64,000 bases of DNA from Pycnopodia helianthoides (taxonomy: Eukaryota > Echinodermata > Asteroidea > Forcipulatida > Asteriidae): NCBI GenBank assembly GCA_032158295.1, contig CM063263.1:7684501-7748500 (forward strand), read 5' to 3'. Of this stretch, positions 20,449 through 31,134 are shown piece after piece. The position numbers and the translations under genes are program-made. Numbering within the stretch: position 1 is the first letter of the stretch; the number at the start of each line of letters is the position of its first letter. The notes below the pieces were generated by a model that saw only the letters and a program-made list of their open reading frames with translations, searched no databases and was not told the DNA's origin.

Positions 20449-23400
20449 AAACTTACATAGCGCACAAATCCATAAAAGTGCTCATGGCGCTAAATACAAA
20501 CAATAACATACAAATGTACAATAACCAAAATTGAAACGTAAGCCTAAGCCAAGAAGAAATCCAGAACATGTGGTAGAGAAATACAATACAATGCAATATC
20601 TAAGAAAACATCGCAGGGTAAAAAAACAATCCATTTACTCAAATACTTGATTGAAAAGATGTGTCTTAAGTTTTTTTTTTTAATTGGGTTAAAGAAACAG
20701 ATAATTTTACTAGTGCTGGCAATTTGTTCCATAGGCGTGGGGCAGCATGTGAAAAAGATGGTCTTCCCATGAATGATTAGATATGGGCTCAATAAGGAGG
20801 TTAGAATTGTAAGACCGGAGTTTGCGAGGAGGAATATATGGTCTGAGAATTGGTGGGCTTTTATTTGTAAATTTACACACAAACGGAGCAATAAATAGCC
20901 ATAACCTTGCATGTACAGCGTATGAGCACACTAGTGACTTAATCACTCATCAACACGGTTACATCAAATTGCTCCACAGTGCCTCTTAATGCCTAAAAGG
21001 GGCTGTAAACTGGGTGTCAGTCAATCATTTCTCCTTTGCCCCCAAAAACCAACCCTCATCTATGTCCGTGAATATATTAGTTCTTTTACATAAAACCTTG
21101 TGGTACCATTGAGGAAGAATAATAAGTACAAAAATTATTTCACATTATATTATTTTTAGCTTTCGAGAAAGACTCTGCAGGGGTCAAAATGTTAGGCCAT
21201 TAACTATTTGTTGCATTTGTGCACAGCCACAATCATGGGTACACATTTTTTGTGTGTCCATGTTATGAACAACACTTTGAAAACCAGTGATGTAACGGTT
21301 ATTTCAATGTTTTTTGTAAATTGATTAACCAGCGGTGTGTGAATGAAGAGTAGAAAGTACTTGAGTTCGTCGAAAACAAGATCTGCAAGAGTTATTCAAT
21401 ATTTATGTGTCGTTCATTTGGTGTCTTTGTAACAAAAAGTGTACCCATGATTGTGGCTGTGCACATTTATACCATAGGTCGTTTCGGTTGGTAAGCAGTT
21501 TGCAACAGCTAATTCTATTTTCTCTATTTCATTGTTATAATCACATTACCAACTGATTATTTATTATACCAAAATGGGATGACAGACAGTGAGATTGATG
21601 GCTTGTCATATTATTTGCAGGGCACCAACGGCTCCCAGTTATGGGACACAGCGTTTGCCGCCCAGGCCTTGCTGGAAGGAGGAGCTGCAAAGAATGAGTC
21701 GCTCCACGACTGCCTTCAGAGGACCCACGATTTCTTCAAACTTACCCAGATTCCAGATAACCCTCCCAATTATCAGAAGTACTACAGGCAGATGAACAAG
21801 GTGAAGTGTTAGAAAAAATAAAATGTGTGCGTTGAAATGATTTTTTTGAAATAATGAGAAACAATTTGGGAGACTGCTCAGTTAAAGGAACATTACAGAA
21901 TTGGTAAGAAAAAAACTTGTAAAATATACTTTTTGATCACAGATTTACATAAAACTTACACGGTCTAATGATGATGATAGTAGAAAGCATCCCTTGAAAT
22001 ATTTCTGTCTGAAATGCCATGTTTGATGAAATGAATAAACTAATTTTCCGATTGAAGTTTATCGCTCAGTGAGCGTTTTATTCATTTGTTGAATCTATAT
22101 GATTTCATGCAAACGTGTAATCGGTTTTTCACTATTTTCTCGTGACCCAGATGGCCGATCGATCTCAAACTTCTACAGGTTTGTCAGTTTATGTATATGG
22201 TGGATTACATAAAGTGCTTACACTGCCAGCAACTGTTTTGTTAGCAAAAACCAATTCTGTAATGTTCCTTTAAAAGAACTGTCCTGCTTATTAAGTGCTG
22301 GGGGGGGGGGGAATCAGCCGGGACTACTACTTTCGCTTAGTTGATTGAGGTGACTTCTCGTTAATAAATTCACTGCTGTGGAGTGAATTGTTAATAGGTC
22401 TCAACATTTGGACCAGCCTGCTCTGGTCATGGTCGGGAGATGGCAAAGTAGATACACTCACATGGTGTGACCACATACACAATTTAATGTGAAGCCTTCG
22501 ATCACAAAATTTCAACCGAAACTCCGGTCTTCATCGGAAGGATGACCCCGGATGAAGAATCCGTGACATTGCAGACACGTTATCCCAACACCACACACTT
22601 TCATGCTAAAGTAACAATTGCTGCAGCATTTGACTCTATTTGTTGTGTATAACTGACAGGGTGGGTACCCATTCAGCACACGTGACTGTGGTTGGATCGT
22701 CGCTGATTGCACTGCAGAGGGACTCAAGTCTGCTCTGATGATTGAACAGCGCTGTCCCTTCCTCAAGGACCACATCACCCAAGAGAGACACCAAGAAGCT
22801 GTGGATGTCGTAAGATAAATTTTTTTTTTTTTTACCCCACCCCAAAAAGAAAAAAACACCAAAAAAACTGAGATTGTTAATAACATTGTTCGAGAATGAT
22901 AGTTGCGTGTTGTGGCCAAGCAGTCTACATGTCTAGAGCATTGGACTCCAGTTTTGATGGCTGAGTCACCAGAGTGGACTCAAATCCCCGTCCTGACACT
23001 TGTGTTCTTGAGCAAGACACTTAACCATAATTGCTTCTCTTAACCCTGGTAAAGTGGGAGCCTGAGGGAGTCATAATTGCTTCTCATCACCTAGGAGTAA
23101 ATAGGTACCTGCGAGGACGGAGATTGGTGATGTGAATGGTTTAGTGACATGTGTCCCGATGTGGCTGCCAGTGCTGCATGCTCCATTTGTTTACATAAAC
23201 AGTGAAGTCTTTTGAGTTGATTTATTGTAGATGCTGAACATGAGAAATAGCGACGGGGGATTTGCAACTTACGAGACCATGCGAGGGGGTGTTATTCTTG
23301 AAAAACTCAATCCATCGGAGGTCTTTGGTACGTTGATTTCTCCTCACACCGGGTTGTATAAATGGGAACCTGAGAAGCGATGCTGGGACAGTATTGTGTA

Positions 23401-26400
23401 GGATTAACCCCTCAGTGCTAATATAATCAGTTTTGGGTTGTATGCTTCACGGGGAGTTGAGAAAGTTAAAGGAATGGTCTAAGTATGCCTGATAAACAGG
23501 AATAATAATTTAATAGATGTTAATTTTTGCATCGGGGGCTAAAGAATTTAATTTTGGTTTTACCCTTTACCGAGGTGTGTTAAGCACTGTATACTCAGTA
23601 CTTTCCCCCTGAAAAAATCTACTCGGGTGGGATTTGAACCCAGGACCTTTGCATTGCTAGGAATAATAATGTTGTAAAAGTGCCATGATCTAGCCACTTG
23701 CCCTCAGAACCAATTGTTGAATGTATGTCATTTTCACCAAGTGACACGACGATACGCTCTCATCCGCAGGTGACATCATGATAGACTATACCTACGTGGA
23801 ACTCACCTCGGCCGTCATGCAATCTCTCAAGAAGTTCAGTGACATTTATCCCGACTATCGTCAAGCTGAAATCCGGGCTACACTGGACCGTGGACTGCTG
23901 TACATCGCCCGTAAACAGAGAAAGGACGGATCGTGGGAAGGGTACGTCAAGGTTCTGTAAATGTTTTGGCTGAAATGATTGTCCTTTGCCAAACTATGTT
24001 TACCGGTACCTAATGGGAGACTTTTGTACACTTACATTTTATTTTCGTAAAATGTAAGATTTTCGGATTTTTCCGTTTTCCTCCAATAATCTCTGTACAC
24101 TTTGTGCCTGCAGGAAGTCCAAGCTCTTTGGCTCTTCAGTAAACATTTGTTGGATGTCATGAGTAACGTGAGGTCCCCTTTTGATTATTACGTCTTTTTA
24201 TATTTTTGTCTTGTAACTTTTTTCTGAATTTAGTTCCTGGGGTGTTTGCTTCACTTATGCCGCCTGGTTTGGTCTGGAAGCCTACGCCTGCATGGGATCC
24301 AGCTACGAAACATCGTAAGAGCACCAGTCTTTATACTAACTAGTTTTCAAGTAGGCCTGTGTTCGATTTGGTGGCTACACCTACTGCGTTGAAGTTTATG
24401 ATGTCCTTAGCATCACCCTTAGCAATAGTCGTAGTTATAGTTGTAGCCGACAGTTCGGATACGGGGTTAAGAATAAAAGAAAGAAAAATGTAAATTACCA
24501 CAAAGAATAAAAGTGTCACAGGCTTATTTTGGGGGAAATTTTCATTAATTTTAATAGCAATGATATTGTCCAATCCCGTTGGCAGAAGAATAAGAAATAA
24601 AAAACATGCTTGCCTTAAAGTAACAACCATTTGCAAAAATTGTAATAGTGGCCTGACATTTTGACCCTAGAATAGTCTTTCTCTAAAATGTTTGAGAAAG
24701 ACTCTGGTAGGATCGAATCCTTGGGCCATTTAACAATTTATGCATTTGTACAGCATGTCATCTTTCTTGGTAAGCAGTTTACAACAGCTAATTCATTTTA
24801 TTTATTTATTTCAATCGTAAGTTATACTTTTGTAATGTTTAAACACAGTTTTAAAAACACTGGCACTTTCCGATCCCCAGTGAATTCTTATAAATACTGG
24901 CATGTTTTGTTATTATGATATACTTGGTAGTGAAACCAAGGATGCCTCATAATGTGACTATAATTGCCGTAGCTTGCAAGCCTGAGGAAACCTTTAACCC
25001 TCCTACTGTCAGTGACTCTTGGCAACATTTTCCAGTGAGTTGACCAACCATTTGAAACCATTTGACTGCCAAGGTTGTGTACGGTGGCACAACTGTGCAC
25101 AGAACTAACTGTGTACTGTGACCATGCATTCCCTCATGGTATCATATTGCAGGCTGGCATAGTTTATCTATCATTCAAAACCACAGTGAATGGTATTGAA
25201 TGGTCAGACAGCAAGAGGGTTAAACAAGGGTGCTTGCTATGTGAACAAGAAACACCGGGGATAACTCTTTAACTTCCACGATACGAGTTGATGGTTCTTT
25301 TACGTGCACTTCCAATCCTAGTACACTGGGATCCACAGCTTAATGTCCCATCTGAAGGACAAAGCAATTATGGTAAAGTATCTTGCTCAAGGACACGGGT
25401 GCCACGACCGGGACCCGAAGCCACACTCCGCCGATCAGAAACACCAGGGGTCGATTTCACAAAACTCTTCCTAACTTAGGACTAGTCCTAGGCAATGCTA
25501 AGAGATAGGACTAGTCTTAAGTTAAGACCAGTTACTGGTCCTAACTTCAGATAAGACTAGTCTTATCTCTTTGTGAAATCGGCCCCAGGGCCCAATTTCA
25601 TAGAGCTGCTTAAACACAAAAAGTAGCTAAGCACAACAAAATTATGCTTACCAGAATAAGGTTACCAGCCAAACTACCATATCACGTGTACAATTTGTAA
25701 CTGGTGTCCTGCTCATTTCTGCTTAGCAGGTAATTGTTAAGCAATATTTTCTGCTTAAGCAGCTCTATGAAATTGGGCCCTGATGCTCTTAACCGCTCGG
25801 CCACGACACACCGTGAGAATGACTGGCAATAATATTTCTTTCTCTTTCTAGGACGGCATCCAGCGAGGTGAAGAGGGCGTGTGCTTTCCTCCTCTCTCGT
25901 CAGATGGAAGACGGAGGTTGGGGAGAAGAGTTTGAATCTTGCGAGGAGCGTCGCTACATCCAGAGTAAAACCTCGCAGGTTGTCAACACGGCATGGTCTG
26001 TACTGGCCCTCATGGCTGTCAGGTGAGTAAGGGAGACTACGGGTGTATGCAAAGGTCAAATGACTAATTGTGACCTATAAAGTGAACAGATTCTGAAATG
26101 ATTCTAAACCACTAGGGAAAGTGACTGGCTAAGTTTTAAATAATTTTGGGTTGAACAAAGAAAATTTGACTCGAGCGAGACTTGAACCTTCAACGGATTA
26201 GCGTGCAGGCACTCTACCAACTGAGCTATCTAGCCCTAATAATGGTGGTCTCCTTATTTTGTCAATATCTTTGTTCGGAGGTGCAGGTCAGAAGCCATTC
26301 AACCTGTAACTGCCGTGTAGCCAGGGATCACACCCAAGTTTACGATACAACCTGGGGAAGCGGCAACAGAGGGATCCTTAAGGGGATGCGACTTTTTCTT

Positions 26401-27534
26401 TGTTCAACCCAAAATTATTACAAATTTACCCCTTTGTGGTTTATTACTCAATTTTTGAAAGAAAAATATTGACAAAATAGGGAGACCACCATCATTAGGG
26501 CTAGATAGCTCAGTTGGTAATCTACCACTGAAGTAATTTTTTTTGTTCAACCCGAAACGATTTTCTGAATGATTTTTTTCGCAAAAAGTTGTTAATGAGA
26601 AATGTTTTCCCTCAATTTTGACAGATTTCCAGAACGTAAAGTCATCGATCGAGGCATCCAGGTCATCAGGGACAGACAGCTGCCGAATGGAGATTGGGCT
26701 CAGGTAAGAGGTTATGACCTTTCACCTTTAAACCTGTTAAAGTTAGGTCAATTTTGGTATCGTCAAACAACATATTTTGTACCAAAATGTTCCATAGATA
26801 CTTGGGTGTATTGGGCTCTTTGTTTGAGGGGGTGGGGGGGGGGCAGAGGGGTTGATTTGCCTGAAATTTAACAGATGAAAATGGAAGTACCACTTTCTAA
26901 TACTGGGCAAAATGTGATGCGATCAAGCTTAATGAGTCGTCTGTCGGTAAATGCATTATTGAATAACAGGCCAAAGTAGGTTGACAGGGGTCTACATTTC
27001 TATACATCTCTTGATGTTTCGACTTCCATAACTTTTGAACCAAAGGTGGTATCAACACGGGGTGTTCATATCCTAAAAGCTGAGATTGTACTTCTTTCAA
27101 ATAGAAAACAAAAACAAAAAAAATTGACAAGGGTCGATAAAAGACTCATTTAGCTTGATCGCATCACAAATGTATCTTTACATATTTTGTCCAATTTTTT
27201 CTTCTTGCTGTACGGTGCCCAAATTTCCCAAAATTTTGCCTGATTTTGGGAGTTCAGTTGAACACCCCCCCCCCCCCCGGGTTATACGCCTATGCACAAA
27301 CATATTTTAAAATGAGGACAGCTTTTAACATACACAATTTTTATTGTTGCTTAAGCACTTTCTGATTTGTCAACAAAATAGAATAACGTTTTTCGTGGAA
27401 TTTGTTATGGCTTACAGGAGAGTATTAAAGGTGTGTTCAACAAGTCATGTGCAATCAGCTACACCAGCTACCGTAACCTGTTCCCAATATGGGCTTTGGG
27501 TCGTTATGCAAGGATCTATGGTGACGATGCATAG
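11783..27534 (+). CDS. LSS: Lanosterol synthase (oxidosqualene cyclase), complete
   Basis: Cyclises 2,3-oxidosqualene to lanosterol as a monotopic ER-membrane enzyme. Exons: 11783-11956, 14171-14309, 14608-14716, 15672-15793, 16957-17053, 18245-18380, 18627-18735, 19227-19345, 19518-19615, 20023-20050, 21621-21800, 22660-22809, 23231-23327, 23770-23941, 24234-24314, 25852-26022, 26625-26703, 27418-27534. They sum to 2178 nt, 725 residues (human 732), uninterrupted. Motifs: N-terminal [20 protein letters not shown] repeats ([48 protein letters not shown]), [15 protein letters not shown], and catalytic VADCTAE. The start ATG has an in-frame TAG nine bases upstream. The last codons ARIYGDDA precede TAG. 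Substrate specificity for lanosterol is inferred from retained active-site residues. Confidence 0.97.
12460..12860. repeat. Dispersed ~400-bp repeat (copy inverted at 45140-45575)
   Basis: Shares 'tcacttggtgtatc', 'ggtcatcaaagt' and 'gcaagaaaataatgaaag' with 45140-45575 on the opposite strand. In LSS intron 1. Open frames in both copies drift apart and are not conserved protein. Confidence 0.7.
13637..14120. repeat. Degenerate tandem repeat of ~108-119 bp in LSS intron 1
   Basis: The phrase cctcytactgtntgaccattc recurs at about 13638, 13757, 13874, 13981 and 14093 with variable unit sequence. Single related units occur at 25000-25220 and 31430-31650. It ends about 50 bp before LSS exon 2. 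Confidence 0.75.
17100..17440. repeat. Duplicated 'agactggtcccctgtct' repeat
   Basis: Two direct copies (17105-17240 and 17291-17435) of a segment running from AGACTGGTCCCCTGTCTT to ATGATTGGTCCGAGG. A third copy lies at 55028-55180 in AKAP9. LSS intron. Confidence 0.7.
20023..20050 (+). CDS. LSS: LSS 28-nt small exon
   Basis: Supplies the last base of a split Trp codon plus IGLDGMKMQ, exactly bridging IPDYLW and [10 protein letters not shown]. Acceptor TTACCAG, donor CAG|GTAAAT. It is too short for most gene finders but required for the frame. Confidence 0.93.
20410..20447 (+). repeat. (AAT)n microsatellite
   Basis: About eleven AAT units in the LSS intron after the 28-nt exon. It leads into a dispersed retroelement-like tail (20450-20950) without coding capacity. 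A second AAT tract lies at 54416-54442. Confidence 0.9.
21886..22269. mobile_element. TTAA-flanked MITE, copy 2 (LSS intron)
   Basis: Same 384-bp family as 9194-9577, with ends AGGAACATTACAGAATTGGT and its reverse complement, TTAA at 21882-21885 and 22270-22273. Very similar to the other two copies, so transposition was recent. Confidence 0.9.
22660..22809 (+). CDS. LSS: LSS catalytic-acid exon (DCTAE)
   Basis: Fifty codons beginning [20 protein letters not shown]. The Asp of DCTAE is the proton donor that opens the epoxide (human Asp455). The Phe eleven residues before it corresponds to human Phe444 and is retained, as is the Cys after the Asp. Phase 0 on both sides, donor GTC|GTAAGA. Confidence 0.95.
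22911..23200 (+). mobile_element. SINE-like repeat, tRNA-Ser/Leu head
   Basis: Begins TTGTGGCCAAGCAGTCTAC, then TTCTTGAGCAAGACACTTAA and a body resembling 12040-12300 and 23340-23510. Lies in the LSS intron between exons 22809 and 23231. Confidence 0.6.
25270..25815 (+). mobile_element. SINE split by two adjacent MITEs
   Basis: SINE body to 25447 ends in ATCAGAAACACCAGGG and resumes at 25781 with TGCTCTTAACCGCTCGGCCA; the intact order is seen at 58497-58540. The gap holds two palindromic MITEs: 25448-25585 (ends GTCGATTTCACAAA) and 25588-25780 (ends GGGCCCAATTTCATAGAGC). Confidence 0.7.
25588..25780. mobile_element. Palindromic MITE, 'cccaatttcatagagctgct' family
   Basis: Reference copy, 193 bp, ends GGGCCCAATTTCATAGAGCT and exact inverse. 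Related full or partial copies lie near 4565-4815, 5932-6160, 16116-16322, 30148-30302, 34556-34712, 42618-42830, 49607-49705, 55873-56008, 56522-56688, 59345-59600 and 60668-60850. It is the commonest repeat in the window. Confidence 0.85.
26106..26442. mobile_element. tRNA-cored inverted-repeat element, complete copy
   Basis: Terminal inverted repeats of about 55-60 bp (AAACCAC...TTTTGGGTTGAACAAAG and reverse) enclose a minus-strand tRNA-like core with A box (TAGCTCAGTTGGTAGAG) and B box (GGTTCAAGTC). It lies in the intron before LSS exon 26625. Confidence 0.65.
26453..26576 (+). mobile_element. tRNA-cored element, partial inverted copy
   Basis: Reads GGGCTAGATAGCTCAGTTGG on the plus strand but lacks the rest of the tRNA-like core before TTTGTTCAACCC. 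It is inverted relative to 26106-26442, so about 75 bp of the two could pair as a hairpin in LSS pre-mRNA. Confidence 0.6.
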
Positions 27535-28903
27535 GGTGTGTCTGCACGGAGTGGCTTTTGGCTATGGCTGCTGCCGACTGTTGACTGTCGTGGCAATGCT
27601 GGAGAATGGGAAATTTAGGTCATGTCCAAATTAGCAGCTGCCGTTGTGGCTTGATCGTCACGTGAACAAGTGTATAGGGTGCCCATAGCAACACCCTTAG
27701 CAACAGCCGCAATTCGGACACGGCCTTAGCCAAAGCTATTAATGTGTGGCTGTGGCTAGCTGAGTAATGTTGTTGAAGTATAGGCGTTTACAGTCATGTA
27801 CCTTAAGCCACAGCTGAAGCTGTCCGATGATCATTGAGTGGCTATGGCTACTACCTGCAGGTATGGGGATGTACAACCATGTACCCTAAGCCAAAGCCAA
27901 GACTGTTAATAAAATCATTCAGTGCCTTCACTATAGACCATGTGACCTGTGACATCACATGTTTACTAAAGAGACACGGAGCCTGGACTTCCTGCAGGCA
28001 CAATTTGTACACAGCTCAATAAAAGAAAACAAAATATTGCATTTCTAAGAAATTGCACTGTACGATATTTATCGTCTTTGATATGAAGAAAGGAAGCACA
28101 TCTTAACACTTGTATCACTGTTATTTTTCTAACTCTTGAATTTATGTTGAAATTATGAAACAAAATGTAAACCTTCCTATGTGACCAGTGTAGTATGTTG
28201 CCTGCCGGGTAATGCTCTGCAATGATCAAGGTCTCTCTTTTTGTAAACAAAGGTTACATGGTCTTTATATTTAATATTTTGTGAAATATTCGAAATTGCC
28301 TCTATTATTCTTACAGAAATGTTTAGAATTTTTAATCAAGTTCAAAATTTTGCATGAAATGTGAAAAAATAATTCAAGGCCTACCCTCTGTGTATTTCAC
28401 AGGTCCCCCTCCCTTCACACTTTATAAATATGGTTTTATTGCATGTTGGTAGGCCTACATGTATTTAACAACAAATCTGAGCTTTGTTTAAAATTATTTC
28501 AAAATATTTTCAATATCCTAAAATTAATTATTAATTATTACAATTGTCAAATATATCTTTAATATTTAAATATTTTTAACGAAACTGTCCTGTGGAGTTG
28601 TTTGATTATAAAATCAAAATTTGAACTATGGAAAAATTTGAAGAAAATGCAAGGCTTGACCTCTTGTGATTTGATGTATGTTTGTGTATTTTTAAAGAAT
28701 TATTTATGCCAAGTTGGTATTTAAAAACAGAGTTCAACTTGGTGTATAGTGGTGTATAAGTCTTATTGGAATAATTATAACAACTTTCAATATGAATTGG
28801 AAGTTGTAAAGTATTCAAAGGTTTGTTTGAATTGAAATTGACTTAGATATTCCTACAGAATTTTAATTTATTTAAAAAATCAAGTTCGAAATTGAAAACA
28901 TTA

Positions 28904-29500
28904 GAGAGGTTTTGCAAGGTAATGGATACACATACGGATACGGATACGTCAACACTTTGTGTGTTCACGTGACGCGTAACCGCGACTTCCGTGTTTTGCT
29001 ATGTCGTTAACAACGGATACGGGAGCTCATACACGTACGTTAAAAAACAGATACCGTTTTGCTGATTTTAGTTGCATTCTTGCCCTAGATCAAAAACATT
29101 TTCCCCGGTATTGCTTTTAAAGGTGTCTTGCATGATTTAGATAAAAATGTGTTAATCTTGTAAGTAAAATATGGGGAAAATGCAGTATAAACAGGGGTCT
29201 CTATTTAGCCGTGCTCGCTTGAAACTTTCTTTACACGCGTTTAACGTGTTGGGTCCGAAAACGAACAGTTAAACAAAATTTCTATTCAATCAAATTCTCC
29301 AGTGTAATAAGAACATACACAAAATGTTTTTGGATTTGTTTTGCTCGCAAAACCTATGCCAACGTGTGTCTATACTTTGGCCCAGGCCTGACTCATACCT
29401 ATTATGATTGCGATACAAAATCTGACACGCATCCAACGTGAACGGATACGGTTATCGTATCTGTATCCGTATCCGTATCCGTACGCTTGCGAAACCTCTC
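28904..29500. mobile_element. 597-bp inverted-repeat element with GGATAC-repeat ends
   Basis: Left end GAGAGGTTTTGCAAGG and right end CTTGCGAAACCTCTC are inverted, with TA on both sides. Inside the termini lie tandem GGATAC hexamers (28925-28948), mirrored as GTATCC (29459-29481). No long reading frame; probably a non-autonomous DNA transposon. Confidence 0.75.
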
Positions 29501-30069
29501 TAATGTCAATTCCCCAAATTAAAAAAAAAAATGCAATGCTTACCCCTTGTATTTGTTGTTTTATTGACCCCAAATTTGCAAGTCTTACCCCCTTGTGATT
29601 TTGGGTAATTTTGTGCATCCTTTACCAATGAAAATATTGACATTAACAAACCAGTTAACCCTTTTAATTCCAGATTTCTTCATTTTTTGGACTTGTTCAG
29701 TTTTTGATATTTATACATTTAATAAAATATTATCAAGAAAAGCATTTTTTGTATTGGAGGATCTTGGATGGTTTTATCTGTTCACTTAATTAATAATATA
29801 AAATTGTTAACTATTCATTAAACGATTTAAAAAAAAGCTAAGTGCAATAAACCTGATGTCAACGGCCACTCAGAGTTATTTAGTTTTGTTCAGAGTTCGC
29901 ACACTTCCTTACCTCTACAATTCCATGACTTTCCATGACCTTTTATAACAAACATTCAATGACTTTTCCACAATATATTGCCGTGCCCTTTTTAGCCAAC
30001 TGCCGTCGGTGGCCTTCAGTAAAATTGTAACTTGAATATGAAATGTCCCGTTTACGTTTACATTTTTAG

Positions 30070-30141
30070 GGTCCGATAACCGTTGAAAGATTCACTCAAA
30101 AAGTTCCGCAAAAGACATATGACAAGATCAAAGAAGAATGA
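30070..30141 (+). other. Exon-like segment with strong acceptor and stop
   Basis: After TTTACATTTTTAG the sequence reads GPITVERFTQKVPQKTYDKI then KEE and TGA, 23 residues of protein-like composition. It could be an alternative last exon of LSS (phase 0 fits the exon ending 26703) or the end of an unseen gene. Not recognised. Confidence 0.3.
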
Positions 30142-30653
30142 GAGGGGACCAAGCCCCAAAAGTAGTTAAGCACAACTTTATGCTTACCAGAATAAGGTTA
30201 ACGGCCAAACTATCATGTCACATGTACAATTTGTGACTGGGTATCCTGTTCATTTCTGCGTAGTAATTTTTTCTGCTCAAGTAGCTTTGTGATATTGGGG
30301 CCAGTTGCTCTTTGACTTGATGCCTCTTTTGCTTGTTCAACGGCGCGCCCAGAATTATGTCTTAGTGGGGGCTCAAAGAAATGTCACGAGTGGGGTCCAG
30401 ATAAAATAGTTCAGCATTTATCGTGTTTTAATTAAGGTCAAACTGTATTAAATTTATCAATGAACCCCTTCCCATGAAATATGTAAATTGAACATCGCGG
30501 GTGTGCACTCTCCCTACTGGTTGGCAAAATGAGTGAATATCGCACCTTTTTGTATGGGACTGATGGTGTGGTGCTGCACACACGTCTGTGCATCTGCCTT
30601 GTGCACAACTCTATGGCGTTTGCCAACCAAGAGTGTCTGTACGCATGTGTTAA

Positions 30654-30935
30654 CTCGTTGACTGCCGGTCATAGATTCGTAGGGCGTTCCCATTTGCCAA
30701 GTGCAGTGCGCATGCGTGCATACCAAGTAGCTACTATACACACAAAAAATTGAACATACACATTCTAAGGATGTATGTCGTCACCACTGCCAGAAGCCTA
30801 TTTGTTGCGTGCTCAGTGATGCCAGTGTATTCAATTAACAATACAAAGCCCTTTCATTCCCTACGAGTATACTCGTAGTGGCAGAATCCGTTACACCTGT
30901 TACTACGAATATACTCGTAGGCGGCAGTCAACGTG
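30654..30935. mobile_element. piggyBac-like MITE, copy 1
   Basis: 282 bp flanked by TTAA (30650-30653, 30936-30939). Ends read CTCGTTGACTGCCG and, inverted, CACGTTGACTGCCG, the form of piggyBac-type termini. Internal palindrome TACGAGTATACTCGTA. No transposase is encoded. Confidence 0.85.
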
Positions 30936-31112
30936 TTAATGTAATTTACATATTTCATAGGAAGGGTCTATTACATCCAGGATTTCCATGACCCATACAA
31001 ACAAATCCTGTTTTAGAAGGGAGTGTCAGGGAACCATACTTCAGTAAAAGTGCCTCTAACAGATAAACAAGATATCCACCAACCAAGTGCATGTCAATAT
31101 AAAAACAAAAGA

Positions 31113-31134
31113 TTTATTAAAACATTCATTTATT
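31113..31134 (-). terminator. Candidate AKAP9 poly(A) signals
   Basis: Two AATAAA hexamers on the minus strand followed by TTTTGTTTTTATATTG downstream, as expected for a cleavage site. It would imply a 3' UTR of about 3.9 kb, which is long but contains no other gene. Confidence 0.3.

Noticed and set aside
26190..26250. tRNA-like sequence on the minus strand
   Set aside because: Same repeat family as above; no acceptor stem.
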